Positions 36,035 through 45,522 of a DNA stretch of 64,000 bases are shown one piece after another (the first letter of the stretch is position 1; each line of letters opens with the position of its first letter). The stretch spans positions 1-64,000 of the forward strand of contig NZ_JACVDA010000010.1 of the NCBI RefSeq assembly GCF_016552165.1. Reading direction: 5' to 3'. The stretch is from Parvimonas parva. GTDB taxonomy: Bacteria; Bacillota; Clostridia; Tissierellales; Peptoniphilaceae. Position numbers and translations under genes: made by a program. The notes under the pieces were generated by a model that saw only the letters and a program-made list of their open reading frames with translations, was not told the origin of the DNA and did not search any database.

Positions 36035-37306
36035 TTACTCTCCTTTTTCATCAAAAAATCTAGAATTTCTAATTGCCTCAAAAATCGGAACTAAAGTTGC
36101 GGCAACAAATCCACCAGAGAAACCATTATTATAAAGATTCAAACCTCCATGAAGAAGTCCTACACTTGAAACAATGGAAACGTGGCAAAAACCGGCAACC
36201 ATTCCAGCAAATATTCCATATTCCCCTGCAACAGGAGCTAAGTTTGTAGCAAACAAAATCGTAACAGTTGCAGAAACACTATGTGGATCATAAATATTCA
36301 AAAAGTAGGCAATTAATGTTCCAACTAGAATTGGCAATACGTTTTTGATATGTTTACCGAAAATTCCAAACCCGAAAACAGTAAAAATTCCACCAAGAAT
36401 TGGACCGTTTAAAGGCTGATTCATAAGTAAAACATAGGTAGTATATATAATTCCAAGAGTTGCCATATTAATCATACTGACACCCCTACCGTAAATATTC
36501 CCAAAATCAGATGGAGCTCTACCACTATTCTTTAATAGATTTCCTAAGTTTTTAAAACTAAAACCGTTTAAATAAAAACCTAGAGCAAAAACTATAAAGA
36601 AAAATATGTACATTATAATCGCTATTTGTAGATTTCCTTTACTAACTATATTTACATTTTTCACTTCTAAATAAAAAGATTTAAAAATACCTTGAATAAA
36701 AAGTCCTATAACACCACAAGTAAAACCGATATTATATAAACTATAACCTTGATGAAAACGTAAAAACGACGCCGAAAGAGCAGGAATAACCATTCCAATC
36801 AAAATACCAACGGCATACGAAATTAAAAAACCTTTGACAAAAGGCAATCCAATACCAAAACAAATATAACTTACAACAGGCCCTAGAGCAGTACCAAACA
36901 AACTGTTCATGGTCAAAGTATTAAATTTTAATCCCTCGATTTTACCATAAAGATAAACACCAAAAGTTATAGGAATTGTGTTAAATAAATTTTTCCCAAA
37001 AAGAGAAAATCCAAAAAGTGTAAAAAGAGCAGCTATGATTGGCCCTGTTAATAATTGCTTTCTTCTCCACAAAACAAAAGATGCCAACAACATAAGCATT
37101 CCGGCATTCAAAAATGTCGCACCAATCCCCCCTACTGACATATAGTCTGTAAGCAAATGACTCGGTGATTGTAAAATTTTAATGTAACCATCTAAAATTT
37201 CTTTAGGACTATCAAAAAACAATCCAATTAACATTGCTAAAATAGAAAATATAAATATCGCATCATATCTATAATGGTTCTTTACATATATCTTTTCTCT
37301 ACTCAA
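36035..37306 (-). CDS. DUF1576 multi-pass membrane protein
   Basis: The 423-aa protein has about ten to twelve hydrophobic segments and two similar halves: LFTLFGFSLFGKNLFNTIPI in the first and GIFTVFGFGIFGKHIKNVLP in the second. An internal duplication is therefore directly visible, as in inverted- or direct-repeat transporters. Members are clostridial and uncharacterised. I place the start at the TTG at 37306 (SREKIYVKNH...), which has GGAGG 6 nt ahead; the longer frame to 37375 has an extra hydrophobic stretch but no ribosome site. Confidence 0.8.
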   Translation of the reverse strand: MSREKIYVKNHYRYDAIFIFSILAMLIGLFFDSPKEILDGYIKILQSPSHLLTDYMSVGGIGATFLNAGMLMLLASFVLWRRKQLLTGPIIAALFTLFGFSLFGKNLFNTIPITFGVYLYGKIEGLKFNTLTMNSLFGTALGPVVSYICFGIGLPFVKGFLISYAVGILIGMVIPALSASFLRFHQGYSLYNIGFTCGVIGLFIQGIFKSFYLEVKNVNIVSKGNLQIAIIMYIFFFIVFALGFYLNGFSFKNLGNLLKNSGRAPSDFGNIYGRGVSMINMATLGIIYTTYVLLMNQPLNGPILGGIFTVFGFGIFGKHIKNVLPILVGTLIAYFLNIYDPHSVSATVTILFATNLAPVAGEYGIFAGMVAGFCHVSIVSSVGLLHGGLNLYNNGFSGGFVAATLVPIFEAIRNSRFFDEKGE

Positions 37307-37536
37307 TACTTTCCTCCAAAATTTTCTCACATATATTGTAACATATAAAAAAAGAAATGTGAACAGATAAAGCACTTAAATATAAAAAAGATTATAAATT
37401 TTAGTTGCATCACAAAATTTATTTTACTTCTTGTCGATATTTATTATTAAAAATAGTCAATAAAGAACAATTATTTTCATAAAACAATAATCAATTAAAT
37501 ATAGTTTAGCAAGATAATTTAAAGATTTATTTATAT

Positions 37537-37558
37537 TTAAAGACGTTTACGTCGTTAA
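37537..37558. promoter_or_regulatory. Inverted repeat between divergent genes
   Basis: GACGT-TT-ACGTC (37542-37553) extends to 10-bp arms (TTAAAGACGT/ACGTCGTTAA) with one mismatch. It is the only GC-containing block in the 459-bp gap between the DUF1576 gene and the gene at 37765. An operator is plausible. Otherwise this gap shows only AT-rich sequence and a weak -10 (TAAAAT, 37647-37652). Confidence 0.4.
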
Positions 37559-37764
37559 CAAAATTATACAACTTTTAATAATATTTTTCAAGAAAAAAAT
37601 TATACTCTTAAAAAGATATGGTATATATTTTTTTATTACTTTATGATAAAATAAATATGAATTTACGATTATTGTGTAAAAGAATATTTATTTCATCATA
37701 TTTACCTCTTTAAATTTATCAAAGTGGAAATATGTTCAAATAAAATAAATAAGGAGGTAATTTT

Positions 37765-39483
37765 ATGAATTTTTTTATAAATAAATTTTTTTCTTCTATC
37801 AAAGAAGAATTTGAAAAAGTAGATAAAGAAAACGAACCTGAAAATAAAGAAAATTTTTTCCAATCTCACCAAAGAAAAAAAGTTAAAACAAACGGCTCTG
37901 TTTTTTTACCGAGTTTGATTTTTATGATTTTGGTTTCTTCTATATATTTTTATATAGCATTACCAATAATAAATTTTAGACATATTTCTTTTTACTTTTT
38001 TCTTGGAATTATTGCAATTAGCTTTGTTATTTTTTCAAGTATGTTGGAAGATATAAAAAATATAAATGATAAATTTAGTAAAAGTCTTAGAAAAATTTTA
38101 CTATATGTTTTGGGAATATCGGTAGGATTTTATGGTTTTGCATTTTTAATATCTTCTCCGGTTTTTAATGCGAAAAAATATTCTGCTCTAATAAACAAAC
38201 AAGAAGGAATTTTTAAAGACGACGTAAAGCCTATAAACTTTAATCAAATTCCGGTTGTTGACAAATCAACTGCCGAAAGATTGGGCTCAAGAAAACTTGG
38301 AGAAATCGGTGGAGATTTAGTTTCACAATACGACATTGACCCGACATATCCACAAATAAATATTAAGGGCAAGCCTTTTAGAGTAACTCCTCTTACTTAT
38401 TCGGGAATTGTTAAATGGTTTGTAAACCAATCAAAGGGTCTTGGACACTACGTTTCTGTTGACATGGCAAGTCAAGATACAAAACTTGTAAAACTTGAAA
38501 AGCCTATTTTTTACAGTTTTTCAGATAAACTTAACAGAAATATAAAAAGACATATTCGTCTTAAAAGACCGACTTATATAATCGGAGAAATAAATTTTGA
38601 AATAGATGATGAAGGCAATCCTTTCTGGGTTGCATCAGTTTTAAAACCAACAATCGGCTTAGTTGGCGGTATGGACGTTAACAAGGTTTTAATCGTAGAT
38701 GCAAATTCCGGAGAAATTAAAGAATATGATAAAAAAGATGTTCCCGCTTGGGTGGATAGAGTTTATCCTGCAGAAATGATTGAAGAACAATTAACTTATA
38801 ACGGTGTTTACAAAAATGGTTTTATAAATAAATATATAAAGCAAACAGGTGTTACAAAGCCGACTAAAGGATATAATTATCTTTCTATCGGAGAAGATAT
38901 TTATTTCTATACAGGTATAACTTCCGTTCTTTCCGACAAATCAAATATAGGTTTTGTACTTGTAAATATGAGAACGAAGGAAACAAAATTCTATCCTGTT
39001 TCATCAGCAGAAGAATTTTCAGTTATGGAAAGTGCAAAGGGTAGCGTTCAAGAAAAAGGATATTCTTCAACATTCCCTATTCTAATAAACTTAAATAACA
39101 GACCGACATATTTTATGAGCTTAAAAGACGGTGCAGAACTTACAAAACTTTTTGCACTTATAGATGCACAAAAATATCAAAGCGTTGCAGTCGGTAGCGA
39201 TATAAACGAAGTAGTTAAAAACTACAACAAATTAAACGCAGACTTAATCGACCCGAGTGTAGATAACAATTCTGCAGTTGAAAGAACAATTAAGGAAATA
39301 AAAGCCATAAACATTGAAGGAAACACATTCTTCTACTTTACAACCAAAGAAGATAATTTAATATATATCGCTGGAGTTTCAGTTTCAAACGATTTAATCT
39401 TTGCAAAAGAAAATGATAAATTTAAAATTTCAGGCTATAAAAACGAGGACGGAACATTTAATGTTACAGGCGTAAAAAAATAA
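37765..39483 (+). CDS. Membrane protein with large C-terminal domain, unknown function
   Basis: The 572-aa protein has a charged N-terminus (about 1-45), then three hydrophobic segments (about 48-70, 75-92 and 110-130). About 440 residues of soluble domain follow, probably outside the membrane. That domain has repeated beta-rich units (for example IGEINFEIDDEGNPFWVAS and VLIVDANSGEIKEYDKKDV). I do not recognise the family with certainty. The ATG follows AAGGAGGT and it is a monocistronic unit with its own terminator. Confidence 0.75.
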   Translation: MNFFINKFFSSIKEEFEKVDKENEPENKENFFQSHQRKKVKTNGSVFLPSLIFMILVSSIYFYIALPIINFRHISFYFFLGIIAISFVIFSSMLEDIKNINDKFSKSLRKILLYVLGISVGFYGFAFLISSPVFNAKKYSALINKQEGIFKDDVKPINFNQIPVVDKSTAERLGSRKLGEIGGDLVSQYDIDPTYPQINIKGKPFRVTPLTYSGIVKWFVNQSKGLGHYVSVDMASQDTKLVKLEKPIFYSFSDKLNRNIKRHIRLKRPTYIIGEINFEIDDEGNPFWVASVLKPTIGLVGGMDVNKVLIVDANSGEIKEYDKKDVPAWVDRVYPAEMIEEQLTYNGVYKNGFINKYIKQTGVTKPTKGYNYLSIGEDIYFYTGITSVLSDKSNIGFVLVNMRTKETKFYPVSSAEEFSVMESAKGSVQEKGYSSTFPILINLNNRPTYFMSLKDGAELTKLFALIDAQKYQSVAVGSDINEVVKNYNKLNADLIDPSVDNNSAVERTIKEIKAINIEGNTFFYFTTKEDNLIYIAGVSVSNDLIFAKENDKFKISGYKNEDGTFNVTGVKK

Positions 39484-39490
39484 GTATTTT

Positions 39491-39518
39491 AAAAGGTTAT
39501 GCGTGGGCATAACCTTTT
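39491..39518 (+). terminator. Terminator of the membrane protein gene
   Basis: AAAAGGTTATGC (39491-39502) and GCATAACCTTTT (39507-39518) form a 12-bp perfect stem with a 4-nt loop. Confidence 0.85.
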
Positions 39519-39521
39519 AAT

Positions 39522-40465
39522 TTAATTCCAAGTAAAATTTCTAATTGAATCTATCCAATCATACATTGTACCATTTCTTGTTTTCATAGTATTTTAATCC
39601 ATAGAACTTTTTAATCCTGATTCTCCCCAAGGATTCCAATAGTACTTATCTTTCTCATACCCATACACAACCATAGCACGAAAACCTTTGGGGTTATTCA
39701 AATTTCTACCTCAAGCATAAATCATTCTATAATTACATATTTCATCCATTATATCTCTAGCCCTAATATCTTTAGAAAATTCATAAGATAAAATCCTAGC
39801 ACCACATAAGCTACACACCAAGGTTTATTATCTTGAGATTCTTTTGGATCCATGGGCAAAATCTTTTCTACAGGATAATTTGAATATCTTAGAGCGGGCT
39901 TCTCGTTAATATTTCTAACCTTTATTTTTAACAAAGGCTTACTTATATCAGAATATATGGCATCTTTAAAACTTCTAAAACCTTGTTCTTCAATTTTTAC
40001 AATATCAAGAGTATCCGCACCACCAGTAGAACTATACTTTGTCTCAAATCTATATTTCCCAGTTTTTTTATTTAAATCATCTATTACTTTCATGAAATCT
40101 TTATCTGTGCTCGCAGTCCATGTCAATTTCCCTGTTTTAGGATTCTCAAAAACATCAAGCACTTGTACACAATTACCTTTTACATAAATAGGAAATTTAG
40201 TAGCTATAAACTTATCTTCATCAACGCTATATATTCCATAAAGTTCCCCAACAATAATATCAGAACCTAAAAATTTTTTTAACTCATCTCTTCCAAAAAA
40301 ATTTTCCCAATTATTTCTTATATAATCTAAAATCTCATCACTATACTCTCCTCTCTGAACTTGAAGAGAATATTCATTATTTTCACTAGCAAAAATTGTT
40401 TTATTACTAAAATTTAAACAAAAAGCTATTAAAATAATTAAAATATATCTTAAGAATTTTTTCAT
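39522..40465 (-). pseudogene. Staphopain-like (C47/papain-type) secreted cysteine protease, inactivated
   Basis: The intact part encodes a signal peptide, a propeptide-like region and the active-site cysteine in QDNKPWCVAYV, which matches the staphopain ESQxNKPWC context. Just after, near 39800, the frame shifts. The continuation is in another frame (ARILSYEFSKDIRA...FRAMVVYGYEKDK...YYWNPWGES...), which also holds an in-frame TGA (39711-39713) and TAA (39594-39596). The position of the catalytic histidine (GHAMVV in relatives) is Arg (CGT at 39680-39678). NPWG, the usual asparagine motif, survives. The multiple lesions mean a true pseudogene. Confidence 0.8.
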
Positions 40466-40529
40466 GATTTTCTCTCCTAACTTTGTTCGAAATATAATTA
40501 TAAAAAACTTAAAACAATAACTAATAAAT

Positions 40530-40574
40530 TTATTTATCTTCGTTCTTATACCTCTTAGGATTATTACACTTCAT
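40530..40574 (-). CDS. Possible 14-residue small ORF before the protease pseudogene
   Basis: ATG at 40574 follows a strong GGAGG with a 9-nt gap and encodes a short basic peptide, MKCNNPKRYKNEDK, before TAA. It lies 65 nt upstream of the protease pseudogene. It could be a leader peptide or a remnant of another gene. The rest of the 40466-40711 gap shows nothing clear. Confidence 0.35.
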   Translation of the reverse strand: MKCNNPKRYKNEDK

Positions 40575-40711
40575 AAAAATCATCCTCCATAATAAATATA
40601 TCAATTAATTTTATTCGAAATAACACTTTATTGCATTTTATCATATAAAATTAAATTTGTCAAATATTTAAACTTTTCCACTGCGTTAAAATAGCTAATT
40701 TATTAAATTCA

Positions 40712-41332
40712 CTATTTTAAAATTCTTATAATTTTCCCTTCCATTAAGAAAATTCTAAAATCAATCTCCCCATTTCTTCCATTCCACAATATCTCATAAT
40801 TAATCGGAGTAAATCCTGCATTTTTGAAATAATTTTCCATTTCTTCTTTTGAAAAACCGTCATGTCCGTCAAAGTTTGGAAAATCTTTATGAAAATCCGG
40901 AGAAACTGTATCTAAATCCATTATAATGATTTTTCCATCATCTTTTAAATGTTCTTTTAACAATTTAAGCTCTGCATCAACATCAACAATATGATGAAAA
41001 GCAGTTAAACTATAAATAAAATCATATTTTTTATCTGAATTTTCTAAAAATTTTTCATCATTTATACTTATATTTTCTATTTTCATTTCATTGATTCTCT
41101 TTAAAGATTCCTCTCTCATCTTTAAAGACATATCCATGCAATCTACCTCTTTTAAGTCTTTAGAAAACAAAGTTGCCAAAAGTCCATCGCCTGAGCCTAT
41201 TTCAAGAGCCGTTTTTTCTTTAAGATTTTCTCCTAAATACTTAAACATTTTTTCATAAACAGTAAAGGTACGATTTTCTCTTTCTTTAGTATTCCAAACC
41301 TTAGCCACTTCATCAAAATAATTATTACTCAT
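40712..41332 (-). CDS. Class I SAM-dependent methyltransferase
   Basis: The 206-aa protein has the Rossmann motifs ALEIGSGDGLLATLF (motif I, about residues 39-53), VDCMDMS (acidic residue after strand 2) and FIYSLTAFHHIVDV. The substrate is unknown. It lies 8 nt after an isoprenylcysteine-methyltransferase-like gene, so two methyltransferases are coexpressed. No arsenic-binding cysteine set typical of ArsM is present, so I do not link it to the ArsS cluster. Confidence 0.85.
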   Translation of the reverse strand: MSNNYFDEVAKVWNTKERENRTFTVYEKMFKYLGENLKEKTALEIGSGDGLLATLFSKDLKEVDCMDMSLKMREESLKRINEMKIENISINDEKFLENSDKKYDFIYSLTAFHHIVDVDAELKLLKEHLKDDGKIIIMDLDTVSPDFHKDFPNFDGHDGFSKEEMENYFKNAGFTPINYEILWNGRNGEIDFRIFLMEGKIIRILK

Positions 41333-41340
41333 ATAACCTC

Positions 41341-41832
41341 CTATTTTGTATCCCTAGAAAGCCAAGGAATACATCTGTTGACTCTTTTACAATAAGCAAT
41401 ATATTCCTCTCCAAAAATTTCTTTAAGCCATACCTCTTCCGTTTTTTTAATCAAAACAGTTAAAAGTCCCCAATAAAACGGAATTGTAAACAAAAAATAT
41501 AAATTATTTGAAATAAAACTAGCTCCCCAACAACAAAACATAAATGCAGAGTAAATTGGATTTCTAACAAAAGCAAAAACTCCAGTTGTAACTAACTTCA
41601 TCTCTTTTATATTTCTTGAAATTTTCGACTGAAAAACAGCGCTGACCCAAAGCACAATCCCAACAAGCATACATGCAATACCTATAATCATAAAAGGAAT
41701 TTTTAAAAACGGAACAATTCCACTTTTAAAATATCCTTTATTTTGTAAAAATACCAAAATATTTGTTAAAATTATTATAATACCCACATAAATAGGTCCA
41801 ATTCCTAAAATTGATAATTTTTCTCTTTTCAT
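41341..41832 (-). CDS. Isoprenylcysteine carboxyl methyltransferase-like membrane protein
   Basis: The 163-aa protein has four to five hydrophobic segments. The ICMT/PEMT-type C-terminal motif is GVFAFVRNPIYSAF, followed by EEVWLKEIFGEEYIAYCKRV. Bacterial members methylate unknown lipids or small molecules using SAM. It is first in a two-gene unit with the soluble methyltransferase. Confidence 0.82.
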   Translation of the reverse strand: MKREKLSILGIGPIYVGIIIILTNILVFLQNKGYFKSGIVPFLKIPFMIIGIACMLVGIVLWVSAVFQSKISRNIKEMKLVTTGVFAFVRNPIYSAFMFCCWGASFISNNLYFLFTIPFYWGLLTVLIKKTEEVWLKEIFGEEYIAYCKRVNRCIPWLSRDTK

Positions 41833-41904
41833 AATTTACTCCTCATAATAATAACTATAATAAATATAACACAATGGATAAATAATATCAACAAAAAAAT
41901 TACA

Positions 41905-41940
41905 CAAAAAAAGAATGTTCATATTTCTATAAACATTCTT
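41905..41940 (-). terminator. rny terminator
   Basis: AAGAATGTT (41940-41932) pairs with AACATTCTT (41919-41911) and the minus strand continues with seven T's. Confidence 0.85.
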
Positions 41941-41957
41941 ATTTTCAAATTTAAAAA

Positions 41958-43493
41958 CTATTTTGCATAGTCAACAACTCTTGTTTCCCTAATTAAATTA
42001 ACTTTAATTGTTCCGGGATACTCAAGTTCTTCTTGTATTTTCTTAATTATTTCTTTTGAAGTTAATAACATCTTATCTTCATCAAGAATTTCCGGTTTAA
42101 CCAATACTCTTATTTCACGTCCAGCTTGAATTGCAAAAGATTTTTCAATTCCTTCGAATGAATTTGCAATAGCCTCAAGATTTTCTAAACGTTTAATATA
42201 ATTTTCAACTGATTCACGTCTAGCACCAGGTTTTGCAGCTGAGATAGCATCTCCTGCTTGCACCAAAAGTGCTTCAACAGTTGAAGGTTCAACATCATTA
42301 TGATGTGCTTCAATACAATGGATAACTTCACGTTTTTCTTTGTATTTCTTAGCCATCTGAACACCTAATTCTACGTGATTTCCTTCCATTTCGTGATCTA
42401 TAGCCTTACCTATATCATGTAATAGACCACCTCTTTTAGCAATCTTAACATCAGCTCCTATATCAGCAGCTAACATTCCAGCCATATGAGCAACTTCTAT
42501 TGAATGTTTTAAAACATTTTGTCCATAAGAAGTTCTATATTTTAATCTTCCTAAAAGTTTTATAAGTTCAGGGTGTAATCCATGAATATTAGTTTGATCA
42601 CAAGCATCTTCACCTGCGATTCTAATACTATTTTCAACTTCTTGTTTTGATTTTTCAATCATTTCCTCAATTCTAGTTGGGTGGATTCTTCCGTCATTAA
42701 TTAATTTTTCAAGTGCAAGTCTTGCAATCTCTCTTCTAACAGGGTCAAAAGAAGATAAAACAACAGCTTCCGGAGTATCGTCGATAATCAAATCTACTCC
42801 TGTCAAACTTTCAAATGTTCTTATATTTCTTCCCTCTCTACCAATAATTCTACCCTTCATTTCATCATTAGGTAAAGTTACAACACTAACCGTAGATTCT
42901 GCAACATGGTCTGCTGCATATCTTTGAATAGCAGTTCCAATAATATATCTGGCATTTCTTTCTGCATTATCTTTTGCATTTTGTTCAATCTCTCTTATAA
43001 TATTTGCAGCGTCCTTTATACTTGCTTGTCTAACTTCTTCAAGTATAATTTCCTTAGCCTCTGCTGATGATATATTCGCAACCCTTTCAAGTTCTTCTTT
43101 TTGTTTTTCAACTAATTTTTCAATTTCAGTTTCTTTAACTTCTAAAGCTTTCAATTCTTTATTTAAACGTTCATTTTTCTTATCCAAATTTTCATTTTTC
43201 TTATCTAAATTTTCTTCTTTAGTAATCAAACGACGTTCTAACTTTTGAATTTCATTTCTTCTTTCTCTATTTTCCTTATCGCTTTCTTGTTTAATTCTAT
43301 GCGCCTCTTCCTTAGCCTCAACTAATTTTTCTTTCTTTTTAGTTTCAGCCTCCTTAACCGCATCTTCAACAATTTTTTTTGCATGATTTTCGGCACCGCT
43401 TATAAGTTTTTCAGAAGTCATTCTTCTAAAAACATAGCCAACAACAGCACCAACAATCAAGAAAATAGGCATCATTAAAAATTCCTTTGGCAT
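41958..43493 (-). CDS. rny: Ribonuclease Y
   Basis: The 511-aa membrane-anchored endoribonuclease starts mRNA decay in Firmicutes. It has an N-terminal membrane segment (about 5-22), a long charged coiled coil (about 30-200), a KH domain with [21 protein letters not shown], and an HD domain with [16 protein letters not shown] choose the ATG at 43493 because GGAGGT is 9 nt ahead; a GTG three codons earlier touches the ribosome site. It is monocistronic. Confidence 0.95.
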   Translation of the reverse strand: MPKEFLMMPIFLIVGAVVGYVFRRMTSEKLISGAENHAKKIVEDAVKEAETKKKEKLVEAKEEAHRIKQESDKENRERRNEIQKLERRLITKEENLDKKNENLDKKNERLNKELKALEVKETEIEKLVEKQKEELERVANISSAEAKEIILEEVRQASIKDAANIIREIEQNAKDNAERNARYIIGTAIQRYAADHVAESTVSVVTLPNDEMKGRIIGREGRNIRTFESLTGVDLIIDDTPEAVVLSSFDPVRREIARLALEKLINDGRIHPTRIEEMIEKSKQEVENSIRIAGEDACDQTNIHGLHPELIKLLGRLKYRTSYGQNVLKHSIEVAHMAGMLAADIGADVKIAKRGGLLHDIGKAIDHEMEGNHVELGVQMAKKYKEKREVIHCIEAHHNDVEPSTVEALLVQAGDAISAAKPGARRESVENYIKRLENLEAIANSFEGIEKSFAIQAGREIRVLVKPEILDEDKMLLTSKEIIKKIQEELEYPGTIKVNLIRETRVVDYAK

Positions 43494-43581
43494 TAGTTTC
43501 ACACCTCCTCATATTAAATTTTCAAGTTACAATTATCAAATTATTATTCCTTAAAATTAAACGTGATTTCTCACAATTACT

Positions 43582-43610
43582 ATTTTACAACTTTTTTTAC
43601 TTTTTGTCAA
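43582..43610 (-). promoter_or_regulatory. rny promoter
   Basis: TTGACA (43610-43605) and TAAAAT (43587-43582) are 17 bp apart. The leader is about 80 nt and includes a small GTGAGAAATCAC hairpin. Confidence 0.75.
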
Positions 43611-43646
43611 TTTAAAATATTTAACAAATAAATATCCACTTAAAAC

Positions 43647-43683
43647 AAAAACTTCGTAAAAAATAATTTTAAACGAAGTTTTT
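43647..43683 (-). terminator. Terminator of the greA-lysS-capD operon
   Basis: AAAAACTTCGT and ACGAAGTTTTT arms flank a 15-nt AT loop. It is about 10 nt past the capD-like stop. Confidence 0.8.
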
Positions 43684-43694
43684 ATAACAAAATA

Positions 43695-45521
43695 TTATTT
43701 ATTTATCAAATCCGGTTTAAATGTTGGAACCATATCTTTTAATATATCTGTAATATCTTTTTTATCCAAAGTGTTTTTAACTTTATCAAGTCTTTCAAGA
43801 CCGTCTTTTAGTGCTTCTACATCATGAACTATCGGTTTTTCTATAAATATTTTTTCATACTCAGTTGCTACTGAATTTTCCAAATTTAATAGAAGTTCTT
43901 CATAAAGTTTTTCTCCCGGTCTAAGTCCGGTAATCTTTATATCAATGTCCTTATAAGGCTCAAAGCCTGAAAGCCTGATAAGATTCTTAGCCAAATCAAT
44001 TATCTTAACCGGTTCACCCATATCAAGTATAAAGATTTCTCCACCTTTTGCTATTGCTCCGGCTTGTAATACAAGTTGACAAGCCTCAGGAATAGTCATA
44101 AAGTATCTTATTATATCCTCATGAGTAACCGTAACAGGTCCACCCTCTTTTATTTGATTTATGAAAAGAGGAATAACCGAACCGTTAGAGCCAAGAACAT
44201 TTCCAAATCTAACTGCAACAAATTCAGTCTTTGATTTTTCATTAAAAGTTTGAACTAACATTTCACAAACTCTCTTTGTCGTTCCCATTACAGACGTTGG
44301 ATTTACAGCCTTATCTGTTGAAATCAAAACAAATTTTTCAACGCCATGTCTATCACAGGCATTTAAAACATTTAGAGTTCCGAAAATATTATTCTTTATT
44401 GCAGAAGTTGAACTGTTTTCCATAAGTGGAACATGTTTATGTGCAGCTGCATGGAAAACTACATTAGGTTTATATTTTTCAAATATAATATCCATTCTAA
44501 CTGCATCTCTTATAGATTCAATTTCTACAACCAAGTCCAAATCTTTATAATGTCTTAACAATTCCATTTGAATTTCGTAGGCATTATTTTCATAAATATC
44601 CAAAATTATCAATCTTTTCGGATTGAATTTTGCTATTTGCCTACAAAGTTCAGAACCAATAGAGCCTCCTCCACCGGTTACTAAAATTGTCTTATCTCCT
44701 AAGAAATCATTAAGTATCTCTTGGTCCAATTTAATTTCATCACGTCCAAGCAAATCCCCGATTTCAACATCTCTTAAATCTCTTACATTTAACTTATTAT
44801 CGTCAATCAATTCATACATTCCGGGAATTATTTTTACCTTCATAGAAAGTTTTGAACAAATATCTGAAATATCCTTTTGAACTTCTCTACTAGCTGAAGG
44901 CATAGCTAAAATAACCTCATCAACCCTATATTCACTTATAGCTGAGATAATTTTTTCTTTTCCTCCGATAACAGGAATTCCCAAAAGTTCAGTTCCTATT
45001 TTATTTTTATCATCGTCAATAAATGCAACTACTTTATATCCAAGCTCTTTATGTTTTCTAAGTTCACTTAACATTAAAACTCCAGCATCTCCTGCTCCGA
45101 TTATCAAAACCCTTTTAACCTTATCAACCGGAATAGAAAAAACTAAATTTTTTCTAGCTTGTGAAAGGTATCTGGTTCCTGTAACAAAAAACATATCTAT
45201 TACAAATACAAGAGCTATAACGCTTCTTGGAAATCCAACATTCATTGAGATTAAAAACATTCCTGTAACTACATTTGCAACGGTTATGGCCATAAAAATT
45301 TTAAATAACTCTTTAAAATCAGCATATCTCCACATCGTTCTATAAAGTCCAAACAATACAAATATAATAATTTTTATTAAAATTATAGGAACTATCCACC
45401 TAACATACATATTCCAGTAACTAGTAGGAATTTTCCAATCAAATTTTAATAGAAAACCTAGATAGTAACAAAGATTAATTACAATTATATCCAATATCAT
45501 CAAAAAAATTTTTCTAGCCAT
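43695..45521 (-). CDS. Membrane-bound UDP-sugar 4,6-dehydratase (CapD/PglF-like)
   Basis: The 608-aa protein has four N-terminal membrane helices (to about residue 120), a first nucleotide-binding domain (LIIGAGDAGVLML), and a C-terminal SDR domain with VTGGGGSIGSELCRQI. The active site reads STDKAVNPTSVMGTTKR: the SDR tyrosine is replaced by Met, as in PglF-type dehydratases. It should convert UDP-GlcNAc to the 4-keto-6-deoxy sugar. The neighbouring aminotransferase would then make a UDP-4-amino-sugar, the route to bacillosamine-like residues of surface glycans. No acetyltransferase is present here. Confidence 0.88.
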   Translation of the reverse strand: MARKIFLMILDIIVINLCYYLGFLLKFDWKIPTSYWNMYVRWIVPIILIKIIIFVLFGLYRTMWRYADFKELFKIFMAITVANVVTGMFLISMNVGFPRSVIALVFVIDMFFVTGTRYLSQARKNLVFSIPVDKVKRVLIIGAGDAGVLMLSELRKHKELGYKVVAFIDDDKNKIGTELLGIPVIGGKEKIISAISEYRVDEVILAMPSASREVQKDISDICSKLSMKVKIIPGMYELIDDNKLNVRDLRDVEIGDLLGRDEIKLDQEILNDFLGDKTILVTGGGGSIGSELCRQIAKFNPKRLIILDIYENNAYEIQMELLRHYKDLDLVVEIESIRDAVRMDIIFEKYKPNVVFHAAAHKHVPLMENSSTSAIKNNIFGTLNVLNACDRHGVEKFVLISTDKAVNPTSVMGTTKRVCEMLVQTFNEKSKTEFVAVRFGNVLGSNGSVIPLFINQIKEGGPVTVTHEDIIRYFMTIPEACQLVLQAGAIAKGGEIFILDMGEPVKIIDLAKNLIRLSGFEPYKDIDIKITGLRPGEKLYEELLLNLENSVATEYEKIFIEKPIVHDVEALKDGLERLDKVKNTLDKKDITDILKDMVPTFKPDLINK

Positions 45522-45522
45522 T

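Noticed and set aside
37657-37713. An 18-residue ORF (starting MNLRLLCKR) upstream of the membrane protein gene.
   Set aside because: It has no ribosome binding site and lies in very AT-rich DNA, where such ORFs are expected by chance.
39711-39713. In-frame TGA in the staphopain-like sequence as a possible selenocysteine codon.
   Set aside because: It lies in a frame already shifted from the start, a TAA follows downstream, the catalytic His is lost and no family member has Sec there.
40712-41332. Methyltransferase as a missing ArsM for the ArsS cluster.
   Set aside because: The arsenic-binding cysteine set is not visible, it is 11 kb away and it is paired with an ICMT-like gene.
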